NCBI RefSeq assembly: GCF_026342835.1
Contig: NZ_JAPEMI010000005.1
Span: 1-64,000, forward strand
Reading direction: 5' to 3'
DNA: 64,000 bases
From: Streptomyces sp. NBC_00154
GTDB lineage: Bacteria; Actinomycetota; Actinomycetes; Streptomycetales; Streptomycetaceae
The notes below the pieces were generated by a model that did no database searches, was not told the origin of the DNA, and was given only the letters and a program-made list of their open reading frames with translations. The translations under genes and the position numbers were made by a program. Of this stretch, positions 33,128 to 41,763 are shown one piece after another (position 1 is the first letter of the stretch; every line of letters starts with the position of its first letter).

Positions 33128-35937
33128 CCAGGCGGGGTTGTCAGACTCGGACGCAGGCCCAGTTCAAACCAGACCACCTTGCCGGTCGAGAGACGTGTCG
33201 CCCCCCACCGTCTGGCCAGCCGGTTCACGAGGAACAGCCCCCAGCCGCCCTCGTACATGTCCTGGGCCTGGCGCTGGCGGGGCAGCTGTGGCGCATCGTC
33301 GCCGACCTCGCAGCGCAGGATGTCGGTCCGCAGCAGCCGCAGCGTCACCGGCCGCTCCGCATAGCGCACGGCGTTGGTCACCACCTCACTGACGAGCAGC
33401 TCCACCGTGTCGGAGAGCTCGTCGAGCCCCCAGCGGCTCAGCGCCCTGCGGGCCAGCCGGCGGGCCCGTCCGGGGGCGGAGTCCTCCGGTTCCAGGAACC
33501 AGTACGCGACATCGCTCGGCGCGATCCCGTCGAACCGGGCGGCGAGCAGCGCGATGTCGTCGTCCCGGTCGCCGGGGCCGAGCATGTTCAGGATGTCGTC
33601 GCACAGGGCCTCCAGCGGCGGCGAATGGTCTGGGCCGGTGAGCTGGGCGGTGGCGGCGAGCCGCTCGCGCAGCTGCTCGATCCCGGTCCAGACGTCCCGC
33701 ATTCGGGACTCCACCAGACCGTCGGTGTACAGGACCAGCGTGGCGCCCGCGGGAGCGTCCAGCTCGACGGCCTCGAAGTTCACACCGCCGACGCCGATCG
33801 GGGCACCGGGCGGCACCCGCAGCACCTCCGCGCGGCCGCCCAGATGGAGCAGGATGGGCGGTGGATGCCCGGCGTTGGCGATGGTGATCCGGTGCGCGAC
33901 GGGGTCGTAGACCGCGTAGAGGCAGGTCGCCATGCGGTCGCTGCCGATCCGCTGGGCCTGCTCGTCGAGGTGGTGCAGCACCTCCTGCGGCGGCAGATCA
34001 AGCCCGGCGAGGGTCTGCATGGTGGTACGCAGCTGACCCATGATCGCCGCGGAGGTCATGGAGTGACCCATGACGTCGCCCACGACCAGCGCAACCCTGC
34101 TGCCGGGCAGCGGGATCGAGTCGTACCAGTCCCCGCCGACCCGGGCCGTCTCGGCGGCCGGGAGGTAGCGGGAGGCGAGCTTGACGCCGGTGGGCTGCGG
34201 CAGCGAGTCGGGCAGCATGGTGCGCTGCAGCTCGTCGGCGATGTACGTCTCGCGCCCGTAAAGCATGGCCTTGTCGATGCCGAGCGCGGTCTGGGTGGCG
34301 AGCTGGGCGGCGACCAAGAGGTCGTCCAACTCGAAGGCTGGCCGTTCGGTCCCGCGCAGGAAGACGGCAGCGCCGACAACCCGACGGCGCCCACGGAGCG
34401 GGGCAAGTATCGCGCGGTGGCCGCTCGGCACACTGAAGCCGTCGCCCAGCAGCTCGGGCAGGGCGGCACGGGCGACAGGGGAGTTAGCGAAGACGGGCCG
34501 GACACCGCCCAGCACCTCGGACAACGCGCCGCCGGACCGCACCTCGCACAACTCGGCCGCCGAGGCAAGCGCGGTCTGCGGGCCCAGCACCGGGTCGGAG
34601 CCATCGCTCTCCTCGGCGGCCAACCGCAGCCGGTCGCTGCGGCGCAGGCGCAGCACGAACGGCGACACGGGCCGCTCGTCCCCGATCGGCAGCGGGTCAC
34701 GCAGATAGACCAGAATCACGTCCGCATACGTCGGTACGGCAGCGCGGCAGAGGCCAAGGACGATCTCATCGAGGTCAATGCCGCGGGAGATGCGTCGAGT
34801 CGCAGCTCCAACGAACCGAATACGATCTGACTCCCTCCGCAGAATCAGCTCCGCGCCTGGCCCTTCGTCCCTGCTGGGAGGGTTGTTCGGGGTTGTTTCG
34901 AAGAACTCGCCATTGATGGTGACGGCCCAGTCGTCGACCCAGGGAGGGCCGTCAGGAACCAGGTTTTTCCACCTCGCCTCCGGACCGAGATCCCCAAGGG
35001 ATCCGCGCCACCCCAGCTCGTCAGCGGCTTCCTCGACAGCCTCGTGCTCGCGGTCGAGTACGAAACGGGCCGTCTGGAGTGCTTCGTCCACCTGATCGAG
35101 TGCACTGTCCTCGTCGGAGCGGCCGGTGAACTGCTGGGGAAGGTGAATGCTCGAATCCGGCGGGGGAGAGGCACCCTGACTGCCTGCGGTCCGGAGGCCC
35201 TGGAGTTCGGCTTCCAGAACGAGAATCCGGCGAGCCGCCAGGTCCGCCAGGGCCTGCGCTCTTTCTCGTTCGACTTCCGCACGAGCGAGCTGGAGGCCGA
35301 GATCACCTTTCTGCGCCGTGGCACGCCCCAGGCGGTGGCGCACGGAGCTGATATCCATGGCATCCGGGTCCGGGGCGGCATTCAGAGCGTCCAGACGGCG
35401 CGTGAGCTCGGAGACTTGAGCCTGAGCCTGCCCTAGAAGATTGAAGAGGACGGTTGCGACCTGCAGCGACTGGTTGCGTGCGCGCTCGCTGGCCTCGTAG
35501 GCCTGTCGCACGCGGTTGAGTTCCTCCAGCGCACTGAGGGTTCGTTCCTGGGCCTGGAAGAGCTCACGGGCTGACACTGCCGGTTCACCGTCGGCAGCGA
35601 TCACGGTGGGGTGGGCCTGGGCGGCCTCCCACAGGGCGCGAGCGGGCTCCAGGCGGCGATGCGTCGCTGCTTGGGGTTCGTGTCGAAAGCAGACATCCGC
35701 AACCGCCTCGACCATGTCCCATGTCAGGCCTTCGCCTGCGAGCCGCTCGCGCAGCTTCCGAAGCGGAGGAACCACTCCATCGTGGAAGTGCTCTGCAGTG
35801 AGCCGGGCATGCAGCTCGGGGACGTTCAGAGGCGCCTTGTCCAACCACGACCTGACGATGACGACAAGCTCGTTGATCTCGGTGCAGGGCCCCTTGGTCA
35901 CCCCCCACGGGCGGCCCGGCCGCTTCGCGCCAGTCAC
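33124..35937 (-). CDS. GAF-SpoIIE phosphatase-HATPase regulator
   Basis: 937 residues from GTG 35937, which follows AAGGGA. The N-terminal about 80 residues (CTEINELVVIVRSWL to VADVCFRHEP) resemble the HTH-like start of many Streptomyces signalling proteins. A coiled coil lies at about 120-250. A GAF-like domain spans about 400-560. The PP2C/SpoIIE domain has GGDWYD (about 600), GDVMGHSM and YTDGLVE. A C-terminal HATPase_c domain (about 820-937) has SEVVTNAVRYAE and GGWGLFLVN. Such proteins control anti-sigma factor antagonists by dephosphorylation. Cytoplasmic; no sigma or antagonist gene is adjacent. Confidence 0.85.
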   Translation of the reverse strand: MTGAKRPGRPWGVTKGPCTEINELVVIVRSWLDKAPLNVPELHARLTAEHFHDGVVPPLRKLRERLAGEGLTWDMVEAVADVCFRHEPQAATHRRLEPARALWEAAQAHPTVIAADGEPAVSARELFQAQERTLSALEELNRVRQAYEASERARNQSLQVATVLFNLLGQAQAQVSELTRRLDALNAAPDPDAMDISSVRHRLGRATAQKGDLGLQLARAEVERERAQALADLAARRILVLEAELQGLRTAGSQGASPPPDSSIHLPQQFTGRSDEDSALDQVDEALQTARFVLDREHEAVEEAADELGWRGSLGDLGPEARWKNLVPDGPPWVDDWAVTINGEFFETTPNNPPSRDEGPGAELILRRESDRIRFVGAATRRISRGIDLDEIVLGLCRAAVPTYADVILVYLRDPLPIGDERPVSPFVLRLRRSDRLRLAAEESDGSDPVLGPQTALASAAELCEVRSGGALSEVLGGVRPVFANSPVARAALPELLGDGFSVPSGHRAILAPLRGRRRVVGAAVFLRGTERPAFELDDLLVAAQLATQTALGIDKAMLYGRETYIADELQRTMLPDSLPQPTGVKLASRYLPAAETARVGGDWYDSIPLPGSRVALVVGDVMGHSMTSAAIMGQLRTTMQTLAGLDLPPQEVLHHLDEQAQRIGSDRMATCLYAVYDPVAHRITIANAGHPPPILLHLGGRAEVLRVPPGAPIGVGGVNFEAVELDAPAGATLVLYTDGLVESRMRDVWTGIEQLRERLAATAQLTGPDHSPPLEALCDDILNMLGPGDRDDDIALLAARFDGIAPSDVAYWFLEPEDSAPGRARRLARRALSRWGLDELSDTVELLVSEVVTNAVRYAERPVTLRLLRTDILRCEVGDDAPQLPRQRQAQDMYEGGWGLFLVNRLARRWGATRLSTGKVVWFELGLRPSLTTPPG

Positions 35938-36102
35938 TCTTGGCGTCCCTTCAGAGATATCGCGAACAACCCTGTGTTGTCGGCGGAACAACATCCAACC
36001 CGCATGTGAATGCTCGTCGCAGGTGGATCCTCGAATTGCCCGAGCGCCGGGCGTTCCCCCCAATGAGCAGGCACGGCCTGCTCGAACGAGAGGCGACTGA
36101 CC

Positions 36103-36486
36103 ATGGACATCTTCACCAACGCGCTGCCGGAATTCCTGGGGGCGCTGGGCTCGGCCGGAGCGGCGGGTTCCGTGATGTGGTGCTTCCGCGCCTGGCACCG
36201 CCGGCGCGCCAGAGACTGCCCGGCGACGGGGCCTGCGCCCACGGAGTTCATCGGTGGTCAGGCAGGGCCTGCGGCCCGGCGTTACGCCACGATCAGGCAC
36301 TACACCCTGCTCGGCACGTCGGCAGCAGACGGCAGCCCGATACAGCTGCCCAGCACGCGGCCGGCCGGGACGGTTATCGTGTGGCCGGTCGGAGCCAGGC
36401 AGGAGCGCTTCGAGCTCACCGACGTGCGGCTCTACGACGGCACGTTCGCGGCCGAGCCCGTCGACCGGTACGACACAACTTGCTGA
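36103..36486 (+). CDS. Small membrane-anchored hypothetical protein
   Basis: 127 residues from ATG 36103, with GAGAGG ten bases upstream. One hydrophobic N-terminal segment (about 9-27) is followed by a basic stretch (RRRAR) and a soluble domain of about 80 residues ending FELTDVRLYDGTF. It is divergent from the SpoIIE-type gene and convergent with the HTH gene at 36555, with a strong shared terminator between. Family not recognised. Confidence 0.6.
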   Translation: MDIFTNALPEFLGALGSAGAAGSVMWCFRAWHRRRARDCPATGPAPTEFIGGQAGPAARRYATIRHYTLLGTSAADGSPIQLPSTRPAGTVIVWPVGARQERFELTDVRLYDGTFAAEPVDRYDTTC

Positions 36487-36489
36487 GCC

Positions 36490-36537
36490 GACGCCGAAGG
36501 GCGCAGCCTCCGACGGGAGGCTGCGCCCTTCGGCGTC
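36490..36537. terminator. Bidirectional terminator between convergent genes
   Basis: A 21-bp stem (GACGCCGAAGGGCGCAGCCTC pairing with its complement) around a CGACG-like loop, between the stop at 36486 and that at 36555. It could serve both strands. Confidence 0.85.
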
Positions 36538-36554
36538 TATGCCGCACCTGGTCG

Positions 36555-37361
36555 TCAGCCTCCAGGCATCCAGGCACGGATCTCCAGGCCGACGATGGGT
36601 GCGTCGGGGTCGAGGCGGCCGGTCATGACAAGCCAGTTACGGACCGCGGCGGCGACGTCGCCGCTCGCGGCGTCGACCATGGCCTTGAACTGGACGGCGT
36701 CGAAACCCTGCTCGCCGGAGCCGGGGCCGCCGGTGTTGTCGGCGTAGGCGCGTTCCTCGGTCCCGTCGCGGCGCTGAACGATGTTGCGGCGCACACCGGG
36801 GGAGTCGGCCATCCTGCCCGCATCATGCGTGAACGCACCCTTCCTGGCCCGTACGGTGAACGCGATCTTCCCTCGGTTCGCAGCGGCCTCTTCGACGATC
36901 GGCCGCAGTCGGGAGGCGCCGGACGCGATGTGCTGCTTGCCGGCCTTGGCCAGCGACGACGACCAGGCCTTCACCGGCTTGCCGTCCTTCCCGATCACCG
37001 GCCTGCCGCGCTGGTCCTTGACAACATTCTCGGCACGCCCCTTGTCCTTGCGCCGCACCCGTGCCTTGTAGCCCTCCCGGTTCAAGCGCGGCTGGACGTA
37101 CGCAGTGGCCAGGGCTTTGAGGCTGGCGATATCCCGGGGGCCGCCGGCCTGCACTTCCTGCACCACAGCCCGGAGCGCTTCCACGAAGCTGGCGCCCTTG
37201 TTCTTGGTGAAGAACTGGCTGACCAGGGAAGGGTTGCGGCCGAGGATCTCACCGACCTGCTTCTTGTTGAACCCGGCTCCCAGCAGCTCGTCGGTGAGTC
37301 GCGCGGCCTCGTTGCGCTGGGCGCGGAGGCCGCCCGTTGCCCGCCTCCTGCGCGGCGTCAT
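36555..37361 (-). CDS. HTH protein, last gene of the octamer-controlled operon (intact parent of the 3' fragments)
   Basis: 268 residues. ATG 37361 overlaps the preceding stop (ATGA). A helix-turn-helix lies near the N-terminus: LLGAGFNKKQVGEILG, NPSLVSQFFTK (about 25-55). The middle is Lys/Arg-rich. The C-terminus contains GFDAVQFKAMVDAA, AAVRNWLV and IVGLEIRAWMP, the part that recurs as broken copies at 32915, 29254 and 20423. It is the only complete copy. Function unknown; DNA binding at the operon's octamers or in plasmid maintenance is plausible. The bidirectional terminator lies just beyond the stop. Confidence 0.75.
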   Translation of the reverse strand: MTPRRRRATGGLRAQRNEAARLTDELLGAGFNKKQVGEILGRNPSLVSQFFTKNKGASFVEALRAVVQEVQAGGPRDIASLKALATAYVQPRLNREGYKARVRRKDKGRAENVVKDQRGRPVIGKDGKPVKAWSSSLAKAGKQHIASGASRLRPIVEEAAANRGKIAFTVRARKGAFTHDAGRMADSPGVRRNIVQRRDGTEERAYADNTGGPGSGEQGFDAVQFKAMVDAASGDVAAAVRNWLVMTGRLDPDAPIVGLEIRAWMPGG

Positions 37362-37609
37362 GCGGCCACCCCCGGGTCCTCGTCGTCGGCGCACTCGTGA
37401 TCGGAGTACGTCGTGGTGTCGTCGTCGAACTGGCCGTCACCCGTCGCGCCGCAGCCATGGCAGTGCCACTCAGCGCTCCAGGCGACCTCCCCCTCGCGGC
37501 CGCAGTCGTGCTCCGAAGCCGCGGTCTCCTCGTTGTCCCACAAGGCATCGCCGGATGCACCGCATGCCGCGTGCTCCCACGTGCCGCCCCATGCCACTTC
37601 TGCGCTCAC
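37358..37609 (-). CDS. Small protein with two Cys/His zinc-ribbon-like repeats
   Basis: 83 residues from GTG 37609, which overlaps the preceding stop (GTGA). Two similar halves, each with W-x2-(H)-x2-CGA-(S/T)-GD, an acidic stretch, then H-(D/E)-C. The first is HAACGASGD to EHDCG and the second HCHGCGATGD to DHECA. The spacing suggests two metal sites. Extremely acidic between the motifs. Translationally coupled at both ends within a four-gene operon. Function unknown. Confidence 0.7.
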   Translation of the reverse strand: MSAEVAWGGTWEHAACGASGDALWDNEETAASEHDCGREGEVAWSAEWHCHGCGATGDGQFDDDTTTYSDHECADDEDPGVAA

Positions 37610-39849
37610 TGGCCTTCCGCCTCCCACGCCTGACGGCCCAGGCCCTGCAGGACGTAGAACTCCTCATCGGTGGTGGGGGTCGGCTGCTCCCACGCCATGG
37701 CGCCCTTCAGCAAGTAGTCGCCGGGCTCGCCCCGGTACGGCCACTCAGGGCGGACCGTGCTGTAAATGGCATCGGTACGGAACGCGAGGATCGACCCAGC
37801 CGGCAGGTGCAGCGCACCAACCTTCAACGGCATGCCCGTCTCCGGGTCCTTGATGCCAGTGCTGGTCGACAGCAGCGCGGCTCGGGCCGCCGACCACACG
37901 CCGGCCGCCCACTCCGGATGCGCGTACGGGTCCCGGGCAAATCCCGCGTTGCGCTCCCAGGTGACATGCGTGTCCGAGATGCCCGTCAGCCGCGCGCCGT
38001 CCGGAATCTCCGGAACCTCGCCGCCGGTTCCGAGCTCCAGCGAACCCGTGGTGATGCGCGGCCGCTGCGCGAACGTGCCGATGCCGTACAGCAGGATCGA
38101 ACGCACACCGCGCGAGGCGAGCCTCGCGGCCTGGCGCTGCCGGTCATCGCCGTGGATCACAGCCTGGGCACGCAGCGACTGCCACGCGTCCTTCAGCTTG
38201 TTCGACCAGCCCTTGAGCGGGTCGCCCTTCTCCCAGACCAGGCCGTCCAGGATCTCGATCCGCCACGGCTGCAGCGGGTTCCGGAGCGCCAGGTTGACTT
38301 CGGCGCCGCCTGCCCAGGTGACGAAGGTGCGGCCGCCCTCGTACGGGTAGTGCCAGGCGCGCTCGCCCGGGGCCGGGGCGGGCAGCAGGCCTACGTGGTT
38401 CCAGTCCTTCGGGATGGTCACCCGCACCTGCCAGTGCGACGGCGCGAACAGCGCGTCGCTCTGCTCCTTCTCGCTCATGGCGGCGAATGCGGCCGCTGTG
38501 ACACGCTGCGGCACGCCGACACCGGAGGACCAGGTGTGCTTGGCGTAGGCGAACGTGCGGTCGACCTCGTACCAGGCGGGCACCCGTTCCGGGACACGCG
38601 GCGGGGCGATCAGCTCGGTGCGGCCCTGCCCGGCGGTGGCGTGCAGCAGACCACGAATCTCCTGGCTCAGGACGGGAAATCCGTCCGCCCACTTCGCGCC
38701 GGCCTTCGCCGGGATGGTCCGTGACCACAGGTCCCGACCCGTCTGCGACGGCGAGCCCATCAGCACGACGTCGTCCCAGTGCCGGCGCAGCGCCTTCCAC
38801 AGCAGAACAAACGCCTCGCGGACGGTGGCCGGGTCGGCGCCGGCCGCGTCGAACCACTCGCCCACGGACCGAATTTCGGTGTGCTGGTCCTTGCCGCGCT
38901 GCCAGCGACCCACCGGGTTGCGCGGGTGGACCAGGTGACCGGCCATTCGGTCCTTGCCACGCGAGGCCTCGACCTGCCAACCCTGCGGCAGCGGTCCGTT
39001 CAGCCACTCGGCGACCGCGTCCTTGAGGAACTGATGGCGCCCTGCGTCCCGGTGCCACGGGTCGCCGGCCGTGACGTAGATGCGTTCCACATCCGCCGGG
39101 ACCGTGGCGTAGACCGCGGTGAGGATCTCCGCAACACTCGCACGCCCCAGGTCCAGCGTGACCGTCCCGCCCTGCCAGACCAGCACGCCGGTCGCGGTGT
39201 CCAGGAACGCCATCTGCCGCGTGGCCTGCTTGAACTTGGGCCGGGTCGACGCCAGGTCCGGCTCGGCCCGGAACCAGCGGTCGCCCGCCGCCCCCTCCGG
39301 GATCGACGGAAGCGTCCGCTCCTCCGCCGGAACGGGTGCCGGGGCCGGTGCGGCCGGTGCGGGGGAGGGGACCGCTGCCTCGGTGACGACGTCGCCGTCG
39401 ACACGGAGCTCCTGGTGGGTGTCCTCGGCGCCGACGGTTCGCGGTTCTGCGCTGTCGGCGGCTGGCTCGGCCTGTCCGGACGAACGAAGGTCGGGCGCCA
39501 GCGCACCGGTTGATTCCGTGATCGCCTGTGCGCCCACCTGGGGCGCTGTGTGATCTTCGGTGGAGGAATCGTTCGGCGACGTCTCTTCAGGCGTGCTGGC
39601 GGGGGCCTGGGGGCCCAGCGAGGGCACCAGGGTGACGACGTCGATCACTGAGACGCCGGCGGATGTTGCGAGGCGGTCCGCTTTGGCCTTTTCGTAGGCG
39701 CCCAGGGCGCGGATCTTCTCGTCGCGCTGGGTGCGCAGTTTCCCGAGGTCGGCCTGGATCTTCGTAAGCTGTCGTTCCAGCGGCTTCATCTCGTCCCGCA
39801 CGCCGCGGAGTTCGGCCAGCCCGTCCTGGTAGGCCTTAGCGCTGGTCAC
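37606..39849 (-). CDS. Large plasmid-type protein of unknown function, 747 residues
   Basis: The N-terminal about 55 residues form a coiled coil (LRGVRDEMKPLERQLTKI). A Pro/Ala/Glu-rich linker spans about 70-185. A large globular part follows (about 190-747), starting MAFLDTATGVLVWQGG and including IYVTAGDPWHRDAG and RSILLYGIGTFAQRP. I recognise no catalytic motif. It overlaps the upstream 91-residue gene by 14 bp and the downstream gene by GTGA, so it is the main product of the operon. Because the operon is next to the DnaB/Rep1 genes, a replication, segregation or telomere role could be tested. Confidence 0.7.
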   Translation of the reverse strand: MTSAKAYQDGLAELRGVRDEMKPLERQLTKIQADLGKLRTQRDEKIRALGAYEKAKADRLATSAGVSVIDVVTLVPSLGPQAPASTPEETSPNDSSTEDHTAPQVGAQAITESTGALAPDLRSSGQAEPAADSAEPRTVGAEDTHQELRVDGDVVTEAAVPSPAPAAPAPAPVPAEERTLPSIPEGAAGDRWFRAEPDLASTRPKFKQATRQMAFLDTATGVLVWQGGTVTLDLGRASVAEILTAVYATVPADVERIYVTAGDPWHRDAGRHQFLKDAVAEWLNGPLPQGWQVEASRGKDRMAGHLVHPRNPVGRWQRGKDQHTEIRSVGEWFDAAGADPATVREAFVLLWKALRRHWDDVVLMGSPSQTGRDLWSRTIPAKAGAKWADGFPVLSQEIRGLLHATAGQGRTELIAPPRVPERVPAWYEVDRTFAYAKHTWSSGVGVPQRVTAAAFAAMSEKEQSDALFAPSHWQVRVTIPKDWNHVGLLPAPAPGERAWHYPYEGGRTFVTWAGGAEVNLALRNPLQPWRIEILDGLVWEKGDPLKGWSNKLKDAWQSLRAQAVIHGDDRQRQAARLASRGVRSILLYGIGTFAQRPRITTGSLELGTGGEVPEIPDGARLTGISDTHVTWERNAGFARDPYAHPEWAAGVWSAARAALLSTSTGIKDPETGMPLKVGALHLPAGSILAFRTDAIYSTVRPEWPYRGEPGDYLLKGAMAWEQPTPTTDEEFYVLQGLGRQAWEAEGQ

Positions 39850-40111
39850 CGTTGCCTCCGTCCTGAGGGTCCGCGGCGTACCGCTTGCTCTGCTTGAAGA
39901 TGTGGTCGCGCGTGTACTGCGTCACCTCGGCAATGTCGGTCTGTGCGCCGTGGTACCGCTGCCTCAGGACATCGATGGCCCGCCAGAACTCGGCTTCGGC
40001 CTCTTCTTTGAGGCGATCTGCCTCGTCCCTGCGGTCGGCGCGCTGCCGCAGGGCAGCCTCCACCGCCTTCTTGAGTTCTCCTCGAGCGTCTTCGGATGGG
40101 CGAGGCGGCAT
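39836..40111 (-). CDS. Small helical protein, first gene of the octamer-controlled operon
   Basis: 91 residues from ATG 40111. Mostly helical and charged (AVEAALRQRADRRDEADRLK), with a C-terminal segment TDIAEVTQYTRDHIFKQSKR that looks like a helix-turn-helix. Ends 14 bp inside the next gene. Its promoter region contains four octamers at 15-bp spacing (40204-40256), which suggests autoregulation. It may play the role that the unrelated-looking 62-residue protein plays at its own promoter. Confidence 0.7.
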   Translation of the reverse strand: MPPRPSEDARGELKKAVEAALRQRADRRDEADRLKEEAEAEFWRAIDVLRQRYHGAQTDIAEVTQYTRDHIFKQSKRYAADPQDGGNGDQR

Positions 40112-40203
40112 GGGGACTCCCGCAAGTTTTGTGCCGGCTGGTCGTGGCCGTAGGCAGGCGAGGGCGCCTGCAGCTCCGGCGGGCGCAATGCGCGCACCAG
40201 AAT

Positions 40204-40256
40204 GATGCATTGCCAATGTAGGCATGTCAATACAAGGCATAGAGGCTGTATACATA
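40204..40256 (-). promoter_or_regulatory. Four TANGCATA-like octamers at exact 15-bp spacing
   Basis: GATGCATT (40204), TAGGCATG (40219), AAGGCATA (40234) and TATACATA (40249). They lie between the DnaB stop and the 91-residue gene, 93 bp upstream of its start. A TTGACA lies on the minus strand within the array. Same spacing as the arrays at 29133 and 20334. Confidence 0.65.
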
Positions 40257-40264
40257 TGATGGAA

Positions 40265-41662
<1,398 letters not shown>

Positions 41663-41701
41663 GTGCACTCCTGACGGTGTTATGGCTGGTAGGGGTGTCT
41701 C

Positions 41702-41731
41702 GCGGGTCGCCCCCTGTCCGGGGCGACCCGC
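41702..41731 (-). terminator. Hairpin between the Rep1-like and DnaB genes
   Basis: Perfect 12-bp arms GCGGGTCGCCCC and GGGGCGACCCGC with a 6-base loop. No T-tract, so it may attenuate rather than stop transcription into dnaB. Confidence 0.6.
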
Positions 41732-41763
41732 TCGCATGTGATCCGTGGTGCGTTGGGGCAGGC

